Source of the DNA: Schaalia odontolytica | Lineage (GTDB): Bacteria > Actinomycetota > Actinomycetes > Actinomycetales > Actinomycetaceae | Direction of reading: 5' to 3' | Assembly: GCF_031191545.1 (NCBI RefSeq) | Contig: NZ_CP133472.1 | Location: 744,001-808,000 of the forward strand | Length of the DNA: 64,000 nt | In this document: piece after piece, positions 16,781 to 25,154 of the stretch | How the letters are laid out: each line of letters begins with the position of its first letter | How positions within the stretch are numbered: position 1 is the first letter of the stretch | The notes under the pieces: model-generated | What the model saw: the letters and a program-made list of their open reading frames with translations, nothing else | Databases searched by the model: none | Told to the model about the DNA's origin: nothing | Position numbers and translations under genes: made by a program

Positions 16781-18352
16781 TCAGTGCACCGAATCAGCGT
16801 CCGCGAGAACGATCGTGGCGCGACGGTCCCCAATCACGATTTCGGTACCGGCGGGGACCTCGACGGCTTGCCCGCCCGCGAGCGCCGCGATACGACCGTC
16901 CGGCGTGCGGATCTCCGTACCGTTAGCTGAAAAGGCGTCCTCGATCCAGGCACCCGCAGCGGTAGGCCCAATACGCATGTGCGTGCGCGACAGCGACAGG
17001 GTCGTATCGGGCACGATGATGGAACGCGTTCCTTCGACGGGCACGGGCTGACGCCCCAGAGTCAGAGGCTCGTCGATCAGCTCACGCTGACCGGAGTCGA
17101 AGATGATCCACAGCAGCTGAGCTCGTGCGGGAGCAGCAGGAGCGCCCCACTGCGACCGGCCCGCGTCACCCCACTGAGCACCACCCTGCACACCTTGTGC
17201 CTGCTGGGCTGCATATGCCTGCTGGGCCGCCTGGCCCGCCTGGACGGCGCGGCGACTGGGCGGCGGGGCCGGAACGCCCGAGGTGGCACCGTTGAAGGCG
17301 TGATAGGGCATGGTCTCGAAAGTCGGCTCGGAGTACGAGGCTGGGGCAGCCTGCGCGGGAGCCTGCGGGGCCGGCAGGTCCCAAGGATCCTGCGGGGCGG
17401 GAGCCGCAGGTACCCGGGACGCCGGAGACGACAACGCAGGAGGCACCGCAGGCACCTCGGAGGCCGGAGACGAGAAGGTCGGCACCGGCGGCACCTCGGA
17501 GGCCGGAGACGAGAAGGTCGGCACCGGCGGGACCGCGGAGGCCTGGGCAGCGGGCGCGTGTTCGGGCTGGGTCGGGGCGGGACGCCGAGTGTCGGGCATC
17601 CCCTGCGGCGGAACCGAAGGACCAGTGGGTGCAGCCGGAGCAGAAGGTGCAGCCGGAGCAGAAGGTGTCGCCGGAGCAGAAGGTGTCGCCGGAGCAGAAG
17701 ACGTCGAAGGAACGGCCTGCGGCGCACTGTAGTCGGGCGCGTAGGGGTCGTTGGCGCGCCGTCCCGGAGCGGAGAAGTCGGGCCCAGCCTGCGGCACGGG
17801 CGTGAGTGGAGCGCTCGGTGCCCCCCACTGGACCGGCGAGCTGGCCGGGTGAATGCCGTCGAATCCGTTGGGTGCTTGGCCGGGGCGCGGATGCTCGGAG
17901 TATCCGGCCATGCCTGCGGCCCCAGGGCCGGCTGCGAGGGCCGCGTGCTTGCGTAGGTCGACGAGGCGGGTGCGGGTGGGGCCTGTCAGCCAGGTGCGGC
18001 CATCACGGGCCATGGCGAGCGCGGCGAGGGGACCAACGAAGGTGATCTGGAGCAGCGCGACGAGGGCGATGTAGCCCATTGCAGCTCCGAGGGACGGTGT
18101 CTGTGTGTCATCTTCGTCGCGGATGAGACAGACGCGCATGGCGGCCATGCCGGGGGTGCGCCCAGAGGCTCCGAGCATGATCCCGGCGGCGATCACGGCC
18201 TCGACGGTGATGAAGATGATGGTCAGGGGCGTGAAGTAGATGAACCACGTCGCCGCGAGAAGCGCGCCGAGGATCATCAGGTCAATCACGTAGGCACCGA
18301 CAAGCTGCGAGGGCGTGGCGGGCGCGAACGGAGTCTTAGTGGTGTCAGACAT
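16781..18352 (-). CDS. RDD membrane domain and C-terminal FHA domain protein
   Basis: A 523-residue protein. Residues about 10-125 form an RDD-type membrane domain with several helices (SQLVGAYVIDLMILGALL, then the GRTPGMAAMRV motif). The middle (about 130-400) is disordered and Pro/Ala-rich, with tandem SAPATP/SAPAAP and PPVPTFSSPASEV units. The C-terminal ~100 residues are an FHA phosphothreonine-binding domain, with LTLGRQP, LSLSRTHMRIG and NGTEIRTPDG. Start ATG 18352 overlaps the TAA of the EccD-like gene (TAATG). It could couple phosphorylation by the kinase at 29334-30839 to the secretion machine. FHA proteins are known ESX-associated partners, but the specific link is inferred. Confidence 0.85.
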   Translation of the reverse strand: MSDTTKTPFAPATPSQLVGAYVIDLMILGALLAATWFIYFTPLTIIFITVEAVIAAGIMLGASGRTPGMAAMRVCLIRDEDDTQTPSLGAAMGYIALVALLQITFVGPLAALAMARDGRTWLTGPTRTRLVDLRKHAALAAGPGAAGMAGYSEHPRPGQAPNGFDGIHPASSPVQWGAPSAPLTPVPQAGPDFSAPGRRANDPYAPDYSAPQAVPSTSSAPATPSAPATPSAPAAPSAPAAPTGPSVPPQGMPDTRRPAPTQPEHAPAAQASAVPPVPTFSSPASEVPPVPTFSSPASEVPAVPPALSSPASRVPAAPAPQDPWDLPAPQAPAQAAPASYSEPTFETMPYHAFNGATSGVPAPPPSRRAVQAGQAAQQAYAAQQAQGVQGGAQWGDAGRSQWGAPAAPARAQLLWIIFDSGQRELIDEPLTLGRQPVPVEGTRSIIVPDTTLSLSRTHMRIGPTAAGAWIEDAFSANGTEIRTPDGRIAALAGGQAVEVPAGTEIVIGDRRATIVLADADSVH

Positions 18353-19773
18353 TACAGGACCGCCCTCCAAGCGAACGAGAAGAGACCCGAGGCCATGACC
18401 GCCGCGGGCAGGAGCGCAAACGTGCAGAAAGTTTGGACGAAATCGAGGATCGTGCCGACGAGTGCGGCGTTGCCCGTGGTCTCGACGGTGCTGGTCACAA
18501 CGACCGTAACGACGCTGATCGCAATGAGAACGCACAGGGGAACGAGCGGGAAGAACCAGTCGATATCCTTCAACGCGTTCGTCCAGTCGCCGACGAGCAA
18601 GGCGCACAGAAGGGCGAGAGCGGTCAGGCGGGGGAGGATTCGACCGAGGCGGGTGCGGGTGGCGCGCGGCGCGGTGAGAAGAACGACGATCGCGGCGAGG
18701 ACGAGGACGATGCCTGCGATGCCTTGTCCCATGTCGAGCGCGGGCGTCACTGTGCGAGCCAGTGGGATGCCTCCGGAGAGGACGAACGCGGTCGAAGCGA
18801 CGACGAGCAGGGAGTTGCGCGCCTCCGTGTGCCCGAGGACGACGGCCATACGCCCGCCGGTGACTGCGCTGGGCTTTTGTACGGGAGGCTGACGGATGCG
18901 CGAGGCAACCGTCTGGACGGCAGACACGTCGACGAGCTGACTGTCGGGTACGCGCAGCGACAGGCGGGGGGCCATGAGGAAAAGGTAGACGCCTGTCATC
19001 ACTGCAAGCGGCGAGATGTCGATGACGCTAAAAACGGGGAAGACATCGATCGTGACGAGCGCGGTGGCGCACACCCAGGCGAGGAGCGCGCTGAGAGCCG
19101 ACGGTGTGACGGTCAAGGACACGACTGCCAAGGAGACAATGAGGGCCACCCAGACGCCGATGAGGGGAGCAACTGTCAGAGCGTGGATACCGGCAAGCGG
19201 TGCCAAGCCGATCGCACTGTAGCCGGCGAGAGCGGGCATCAGGAGCAGCAGAGTGGGGCGGGAGCGCACCTTGCGCGACGCAAAAAGTGGAACGATCGAG
19301 ACGATGCAGCAGATGAGCGAGCACACTGCGCGCAGCCACACGGGGACGGATGCGACGGTCGTCGCCCACAGGGGTCCATCCTCAGCGTGTTCGTAGGCGG
19401 CAAGGGCTGCATCGCCCAGGATCGGAAGGAGGCACAGGGCGGAGACGGTGCCGAGGACCAGGAAGCTGAGGCCGACGAGGGCGAGAACGGGCGAGAGCCA
19501 TTGGTTCTCGTGGCGGGCCGACGCCTCGTTGAGTTGCTGAGCGGACAGGACACGGCTGGACAGAGTGATGGAGGATCCCGCTGGCAGATCGCGTCCGAGG
19601 ACGGCGGATCCCTCAAGGGGGCGCCCGTCCGCATAGGAGACGCGCACTGAGGGCAGAGACAGATCGATCTCCAGCATGGCGCACAAGCCCGCGACCGTCG
19701 TCCCCTCGGGGGCGGCGAAATCGGAGGTGCCATCCTGATCGATAACAGTCACTGACACCATGGTGGCGCTCAT
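18352..19773 (-). CDS. Second EccD-like T7SS membrane protein
   Basis: A 473-residue protein with an N-terminal ubiquitin-like domain (about 5-80, including VRVSYADGRPLEGSAVLG) and about eleven transmembrane helices from residue ~95 on, the EccD architecture. It differs strongly from the first EccD at 13060, so it is not a recent duplicate. I chose ATG 19773 because GGAGG lies 4 bases upstream on the minus strand; ATG 19758 is an alternative. It overlaps the RDD/FHA gene by one base, and its promoter region is shared divergently with eccC. It may be the EccD of a heterodimer, or an EccE substitute, as no recognisable EccE is present in the window. Confidence 0.8.
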   Translation of the reverse strand: MSATMVSVTVIDQDGTSDFAAPEGTTVAGLCAMLEIDLSLPSVRVSYADGRPLEGSAVLGRDLPAGSSITLSSRVLSAQQLNEASARHENQWLSPVLALVGLSFLVLGTVSALCLLPILGDAALAAYEHAEDGPLWATTVASVPVWLRAVCSLICCIVSIVPLFASRKVRSRPTLLLLMPALAGYSAIGLAPLAGIHALTVAPLIGVWVALIVSLAVVSLTVTPSALSALLAWVCATALVTIDVFPVFSVIDISPLAVMTGVYLFLMAPRLSLRVPDSQLVDVSAVQTVASRIRQPPVQKPSAVTGGRMAVVLGHTEARNSLLVVASTAFVLSGGIPLARTVTPALDMGQGIAGIVLVLAAIVVLLTAPRATRTRLGRILPRLTALALLCALLVGDWTNALKDIDWFFPLVPLCVLIAISVVTVVVTSTVETTGNAALVGTILDFVQTFCTFALLPAAVMASGLFSFAWRAVL

Positions 19774-19824
19774 GTAACCTCCGTTCTCAGGTAAACAACA
19801 GTGCCCAGTGTAATGCACCGACGC

Positions 19825-19837
19825 TAACCGCCGGTTA
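19825..19837. promoter_or_regulatory. Small palindrome in the eccC divergent promoter region
   Basis: TAACCGCCGGTTA is a perfect inverted repeat of 5-bp arms around GCC. It lies midway between the divergent EccD-like and eccC genes (138-bp gap) and could be an operator. No regulator is identifiable. Confidence 0.3.
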
Positions 19838-19911
19838 AAACTTGGAAGTCCACTCAGCTACACTGGATGCAGTCGCATCGAACACTTACGCGCACAGCGC
19901 GAGGAGACCTC

Positions 19912-22900
19912 ATGGTTACACGCAGAAAACGGCGGAGTGCCGCGGTTCCGGAGCAACCTTCCGGCAGCCTTTCTATCCAGATGCCCCCGGAGAAGGCCGA
20001 GCCTGCATCGATCGGTAACGTGCTGATGATGGTCGTCCCGATGCTCGGTTCGACGGGCGTCATGATCTTCATGGCCCTTCAGACCGCCAGCAACACTCGC
20101 GCGTTGCTCATGGGCGGCGGCATGCTGGTGGCCATGCTGGGCATGGTCGGCTTCAACATGTACCGCCAGTTCTCCCAGTACCGCACGCGCGTGGTGACGC
20201 AGCGGCGCGAATACCTGTCCTACCTGGCGGAGACCCGCGACGCGGTGCGCAAGGTCGCGAAGAAGCAGCGCGCCTACTACAACTGGGTATACCCGGATCC
20301 AGACGCTCTGGTGACCCTGGCGGCCAACGGCTCGCGCCTGTGGTCGCGCGAGGGCGGCACCTACGACCTGTTCGCTTTCCGCTACGGGTCGGGCACACAG
20401 CCTCTCGGCCTTATCTTTGAGCGTCCTCCGATCGACCCGATGACGGAGATGGACGTCGTCTGCCTGTCGGCGATGGACCGTTTCATCAACGTGCATGACC
20501 ACACGGATAACGTGGGTAAGTTCCTCTTCCTGGGCGACTACAGCCATATTGAGGTCGCCGGCGAGGGCGAGGCCGTCTACGACGAGATGCGCGCGATCAT
20601 GATGCACTTGGCGTGCTTCATCGACCCGTCCAAGCTCAAGATCGCCGTCCTGTGTTCGGCGGATCGCCTGGGCGACTGGGAGTGGGTCAAGTGGATGCCG
20701 CAGGCCCGTTCTTCCACCGTGCGCGACGCGGTTGGTCCGGGCCGCATGATCTCGACCGACCCCGCGGAGCTCGCGGAGATGATCGGAACGGACATCGCGA
20801 TGCGCGGCGCCTTCCGATTCGGTGAGGAAATCCCCATGTACCCGCACCTGCTGCTGGTGTGCGACGGTGCTGAGTTCCCGGCCTCGTCCCCCTTTGGCTC
20901 CGCCTCCGGCGTCAAGGGCGTGACGATCATGAGCCGCGCCCGCGAGTGGACCCCCATGACCTCGCACACGACGCTGCGCCTGCTCATCCACCCGAACTCG
21001 GATCGACGGGGCGCAGACGTGGTCGATGTGGTCACCATGGACTCCATGCCCGAGCAGGCCTTCGCGGACCGCTTGAGTGCCGTTCAGGCGGAGGCCGTGG
21101 CGCGCCGCATGACGCCGTTCGCGACCCAGCAGAACCTGGAAGAGGCGGACACCCCGGTGGGTCGCTCGGACGAGTCCCGTCAGAAGGACCTGATGGAGCT
21201 GATCGGCATCGGCGATATTCGCGACTTCGACCCGGAGAAGCAGTGGCGTCGCCGCGAGGGCCCAGAGCGCCTCGCCGCGCCTTTCGGTGTCACACCCGAA
21301 GGCCAGCCGGTCGTTCTGGACATTAAGGAATCGTCCGAGAAGGGTATGGGTCCGCACGGCCTCCTGATTGGCGCGACCGGTTCGGGTAAGTCCGAGGTGT
21401 TGCGTACCCTCGTGCTTGCCCTGGCGCTCACGCACTCCCCGGAGCAGCTGAACCTGGTTCTCGTCGACTTCAAGGGTGGCGCGACCTTCGCCGGCATGTC
21501 GGACCTGCCGCACGTGTCGGCCATGATCTCGAACCTGGAGTCGGAGCTGTCGCTGGTGGACCGCATGCAGGACGCACTCCAGGGCGAGATGGTGCGTCGC
21601 CAGGAGATGCTGCGTCAGGCGGGCAACTATGCGAACGTCACGACCTACGAGGCGGACCGTATCGCCGGCAAGCACGAGTATCCGCCGCTGCCCGCCCTGT
21701 TCATCGTCCTGGACGAGTTCACGGAAATGCTGATGGCGAAGCCCGAGTTCGGTGAGGTCTTCATCATGATCGGTCGTCTGGGCCGTTCGCTGTCGGTGCA
21801 CCTGCTGCTCGCCTCCCAGAAGATGGACCTGGGTAAGGCGCGCGGCCTGGAATCGCACCTGTCCTACCGGGTGGCTCTTAAGACGTTCACGGAAAACGAT
21901 TCGCGCGAGGTCCTGGGTATCCCGGATGCGGCGAAGCTTCCGCCACTGCCCGGTTCGGGTTTCCTGAAGGCGGGCGGAGACGGCCTCGTTCGGTTCCGCG
22001 CATCCTACGTGGCCGCTCCCCCTCCGGCGCGTACTCTCGCATCGATTTCCGAGGCCTCGACGGCGGGCGCTCCGAGCGCACCGATCGAGATCCTGCCTTT
22101 CACGGTCGCACCCGTCATCACGCGCGAAGACACGCTGGGCGACAAGGAAGAGGTCGACCAGAACCAGGAGATCGTCCTGGCGGGCGACGAGGTCTGGGCG
22201 GACATGTCCGAGATGGACATCGCCGTGGCGAAGATGAAGGGGAAGGGCTACCCGGCTCACCAGGTGTGGCTGCCTCCCCTCGAGGTCCCGGATACGTTCG
22301 CGACGCTCATGCCGGACCTGGGTCCGGACCCGGAACTGGGTTTCGTGTCGCGCGCCTGGCGCGACTCGGGCACGCTGCGTGTCCCTCTGGGCACGGTCGA
22401 CCTGCCGCTCGAGCAGCGTCGTGAGACCCTCGTCCTGGACCTGTCGGGGGCGGGCGGTAACTTCGCGCTCGTCGGCGGCCCGCAGACCGGCAAGTCGACG
22501 GCGCTGCGTACGATCGTGCAGGCTCTGTCTCTGACCTACACGCCGCAGGAGGTCCATTTCTACGTGATGGACTTCGGTGGCGGTACCTTCGCCGGTTTCG
22601 CGGGTGCCCCGCACGTGGCGGGCATCGCAACCCGTGACACCGAGGAGGTGCGCACGCGTATGCTTGCCGAGGTCGCGGCGATCATGGACGACCGTGAGCG
22701 TTACTTCCGTCAAAACGGCATCGATTCGATGGACACGTACCGTCGCGGTCGCCTCGAAGGGCGCTACGACGACGGCTACGGAGACGTGTTCCTGGTCATC
22801 GACGGCTGGGGTGCGCTGCGCTCCGAGTTCGACAGCCTGGACCGTCAGGTGGCAACGATGATGAGCCGAGGCCTGTCTCTGGGCGTTCACCTCATCGTGT

Positions 22901-23958
22901 CCGCCGCCCGTTGGATGGATTTTCGTTCCGAGGCTCAGGACCTGTTCGGCTCGCGCCTGGAGCTGCACACGGCGAACCCGAAGGAGTCAATCGTCCACCG
23001 CGAGGGTGCCGCTCGTATTCCGAAGGGTCGCCCGGGTCGAGGCATCGACATGGCCGGTCACGAAATGATGATCGGACTGCCGCGGGCAGACGCGGAGCAA
23101 GATCCCACGACGGTGTCGCAGGGCGTGGCCTACACGGTCGAGAAGATTCGCGAGCACCTGGTGGCGGGCGAGGGCCCGAAGCTGCGTCTGCTGCCGGAAC
23201 AGATCACGATCGACAGTATCCTCGAGCAGCTGCCCGAACAGCAGATTCTGCCGCGCGGCGGCGGCGACATGATCCTGGGCGTGGAAGAGTCGCGCCTTGG
23301 TCCCCTCGTGTTCAACACGCGCACGGAGTCCCACCTGTACCTCTTCGGCGATTCGAGAACGGGCAAGAGCACCTTCCTGCGTTCGATCATGAAGGAGATC
23401 ACGCGTCTGTACACGCCTGGCGAGGCGAGGATCATCACGATCGATATGCGCCGAACGCTCATGGATGACGTTCCGAAGGACCACACGCTGCGCTACATCA
23501 CGAACCACGACTCCGCCATGAAGGACATGCGCGAAATGGCCCAGTTCCTGCGCAAACGCCTGCCTGGACCGGAGGTCACTGCGGAGCAGATCCGTGAGCG
23601 CAGCTGGTGGAGCGGCCCGGAACTGTGGGTCCTGGTCGATGACTACGACCTGGCCGCCACGATGTCGGGCAACCCTCTCATGGAGCTGGTCGACCTGCTG
23701 CCGCAGGCGAGCGACATCGGCCTACACCTGGTCATCACGCGCCGCATGGGTGGCGCGGCTCGAGCGACCTTCGAGAAGGTCCTGCAGATGATGGGCGACC
23801 TGGCGGTCACGGGCATCTTGCTGTCGGGTAACCCGAGCGAGGGCGCGATCATCAACGGCGTGAAGCCGAAGCGCGCGATTCCGGGCCGCGCACAGGTCAT
23901 TCACCGCGACCTCGGGGTGGTCGCCGCGCAGATGGCGTGGACCCCACCAACGAGGTGA
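19912..23958 (+). CDS. eccC: Type VII secretion ATPase EccC
   Basis: A 1348-residue fused EccCa/EccCb ATPase, the motor of the ESX machine. Two transmembrane helices lie near residues 38-85. Three FtsK/SpoIIIE-type ATPase domains follow, with Walker A motifs at about 487 (GATGSGKSE), 855 (GGPQTGKST) and 1146 (GDSRTGKST). Matching Walker B segments include LVLVDFKGGATF and FYVMDFGGGTFAG. The last domain normally binds the YxxxD signal of WXG100 substrates. I chose ATG 19912 for its GAGGAG ribosome binding site; the frame is open 15 codons further upstream. Only one eccC is present, so the locus encodes a single secretion system. Confidence 0.96.
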   Translation: MVTRRKRRSAAVPEQPSGSLSIQMPPEKAEPASIGNVLMMVVPMLGSTGVMIFMALQTASNTRALLMGGGMLVAMLGMVGFNMYRQFSQYRTRVVTQRREYLSYLAETRDAVRKVAKKQRAYYNWVYPDPDALVTLAANGSRLWSREGGTYDLFAFRYGSGTQPLGLIFERPPIDPMTEMDVVCLSAMDRFINVHDHTDNVGKFLFLGDYSHIEVAGEGEAVYDEMRAIMMHLACFIDPSKLKIAVLCSADRLGDWEWVKWMPQARSSTVRDAVGPGRMISTDPAELAEMIGTDIAMRGAFRFGEEIPMYPHLLLVCDGAEFPASSPFGSASGVKGVTIMSRAREWTPMTSHTTLRLLIHPNSDRRGADVVDVVTMDSMPEQAFADRLSAVQAEAVARRMTPFATQQNLEEADTPVGRSDESRQKDLMELIGIGDIRDFDPEKQWRRREGPERLAAPFGVTPEGQPVVLDIKESSEKGMGPHGLLIGATGSGKSEVLRTLVLALALTHSPEQLNLVLVDFKGGATFAGMSDLPHVSAMISNLESELSLVDRMQDALQGEMVRRQEMLRQAGNYANVTTYEADRIAGKHEYPPLPALFIVLDEFTEMLMAKPEFGEVFIMIGRLGRSLSVHLLLASQKMDLGKARGLESHLSYRVALKTFTENDSREVLGIPDAAKLPPLPGSGFLKAGGDGLVRFRASYVAAPPPARTLASISEASTAGAPSAPIEILPFTVAPVITREDTLGDKEEVDQNQEIVLAGDEVWADMSEMDIAVAKMKGKGYPAHQVWLPPLEVPDTFATLMPDLGPDPELGFVSRAWRDSGTLRVPLGTVDLPLEQRRETLVLDLSGAGGNFALVGGPQTGKSTALRTIVQALSLTYTPQEVHFYVMDFGGGTFAGFAGAPHVAGIATRDTEEVRTRMLAEVAAIMDDRERYFRQNGIDSMDTYRRGRLEGRYDDGYGDVFLVIDGWGALRSEFDSLDRQVATMMSRGLSLGVHLIVSAARWMDFRSEAQDLFGSRLELHTANPKESIVHREGAARIPKGRPGRGIDMAGHEMMIGLPRADAEQDPTTVSQGVAYTVEKIREHLVAGEGPKLRLLPEQITIDSILEQLPEQQILPRGGGDMILGVEESRLGPLVFNTRTESHLYLFGDSRTGKSTFLRSIMKEITRLYTPGEARIITIDMRRTLMDDVPKDHTLRYITNHDSAMKDMREMAQFLRKRLPGPEVTAEQIRERSWWSGPELWVLVDDYDLAATMSGNPLMELVDLLPQASDIGLHLVITRRMGGAARATFEKVLQMMGDLAVTGILLSGNPSEGAIINGVKPKRAIPGRAQVIHRDLGVVAAQMAWTPPTR

Positions 23959-23965
23959 ACGTTTC

Positions 23966-23996
23966 TTGACAGGGCGGCCCCACAGTCGCATATTAT
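23966..23996 (+). promoter_or_regulatory. Candidate sigma-A-like promoter for the lipoprotein gene
   Basis: TTGACA at 23966-23971 is followed 19 bp later by TATTAT at 23991-23996, 26 bp before the ATG at 24023. The spacing is slightly long; CATATT two bases earlier would give 17 bp. It suggests the downstream substrate genes can be expressed apart from eccC. Confidence 0.5.
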
Positions 23997-24022
23997 TGAC
24001 CAGTCTGACAGTAGGAGAAAAT

Positions 24023-24565
24023 ATGTCCCGTTTCGTGTCGCGCCGCACCCTCGCGGCGGCATCCTCCCTCCTCTTGGCGGCCGTTGGCCTGACCGGATGC
24101 ATCAACTTGCCCGGCGGCGGAGGCTCGTCTTCTTCGGACATCGGCTCGATGAAGAACATCCCCGAAGGCATCAAGCGCGACCTCATCAACCAGATGAACT
24201 CAGCCTCCGAATCCGAGAAGAGCACGATCATCGAGAAGGCCAACGCGCTGAACAACATGGTCGGCAAGGACCTCGTCGGAGTAGAGCCCAGCATTATAAG
24301 CCAGCAGGATTTCAAGCTGGACCCCAATGGAACGATCGTCGTCGACAAGGACAAGAACGTCTACGCGACGATGTCTGCCGCCGACTACTGGCGCCTCGGC
24401 GAGGACAGCTACGACCTGTGCGTCGAAAAGGACTGCGAGTACTACTCGTCGTGGACCATCGACGTTGAAGGCAGCGGCTCCGCGCTCACCTACGTCTGGA
24501 CCCTGAAGATCGACAACCCCGAGATTACCGACCAGCCCCTGGTCCGCCGTTTCACGACCAAGTAG
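24023..24565 (+). CDS. T7SS-locus lipoprotein, 180 aa
   Basis: A secreted lipoprotein with an N-terminal basic region, a hydrophobic stretch and the lipobox LTGC with Cys26 (LLAAVGLTGC). The mature part starts with a Gly/Ser linker, then a small globular region with a charged helix (residues about 45-80) and a beta-rich C-terminal part (YDLCVEKDCEYYSSWTIDVEG). Two cysteines six residues apart could form a disulphide. No family is recognised. It follows eccC by 64 bp, with an AGGAG ribosome binding site, and precedes two candidate substrates. It may be an extracytoplasmic accessory factor, as are lipoproteins in other secretion loci, but this is inference. Confidence 0.75.
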   Translation: MSRFVSRRTLAAASSLLLAAVGLTGCINLPGGGGSSSSDIGSMKNIPEGIKRDLINQMNSASESEKSTIIEKANALNNMVGKDLVGVEPSIISQQDFKLDPNGTIVVDKDKNVYATMSAADYWRLGEDSYDLCVEKDCEYYSSWTIDVEGSGSALTYVWTLKIDNPEITDQPLVRRFTTK

Positions 24566-24621
24566 CGAGCGGCCCGCACACGCCTGCGCCCGCAACACCC
24601 ATCAACGACAAGGAGCTCAGC

Positions 24622-25122
24622 ATGACAGGATCGCCAGACTTCGGCTACGATAAGCCCGCTCAGGAGGCGGCGGCCCCCAACGTTCAGCAAAGCACCGAGG
24701 CGGTCAATACGACGGCGGGTGCGTCCTACGCTCAGAGCGCCGCCCAGACGCAATCCGCGTGGGGCTCTGAGACCGGCCCTTCCACCTTCCGGAACTCCGT
24801 GTCCGACATGTTCAAGGACATGTCGGACATCCTCAAGAAGGAAAATGACCTCATCTCCACCTTCGAGGCCAACATGCGCCTGACCATGAAGGACGCCGAG
24901 AACGCCGAGTGGGACAACGAGCAGGCCCTGGGCAGGGTCAATGACATGCTCAATAATGTCGCCAATTCCCCGGCGGCAGAGGCGCTCGCCGAGCAGCTCG
25001 AAGAGCAGGAATACATGAAGAAGCGGCCGCAGCAGGCCCCGCCGCCGGCGACCAGCGGGCAGCCCGCTGCGACGCAGAATGCCCCGACCGTGCCGGCTCA
25101 GGGAAGCCAAGACGAGAGCTGA
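24622..25122 (+). CDS. Helical T7SS-locus protein, candidate substrate or chaperone (166 aa)
   Basis: Not recognised by family. Residues 1-55 are a flexible, Ala/Gln/Thr-rich lead. Residues about 58-135 are a charged helical hairpin (DMFKDMSDILKKENDLISTF, then a second long helix with EALAEQLEEQEYMKK). The last 30 residues are Pro/Gln/Ala-rich. There is no signal peptide and no strict WxG turn. An AAGGAG ribosome binding site lies before ATG 24622. The gene is 56 bp after the lipoprotein and 32 bp before the Gly-rich 537-residue protein, so the three are likely co-transcribed. Position and fold suggest it pairs with the next protein. Confidence 0.65.
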   Translation: MTGSPDFGYDKPAQEAAAPNVQQSTEAVNTTAGASYAQSAAQTQSAWGSETGPSTFRNSVSDMFKDMSDILKKENDLISTFEANMRLTMKDAENAEWDNEQALGRVNDMLNNVANSPAAEALAEQLEEQEYMKKRPQQAPPPATSGQPAATQNAPTVPAQGSQDES

Positions 25123-25154
25123 GCCGTCCGACGGCAGGCAGAAAGGACATCATC

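Noticed and set aside
19858-22968. Minus-strand frame of about 1000 codons opposite eccC
   Set aside because: It is antisense to an unmistakable EccC and has shadow-like composition.
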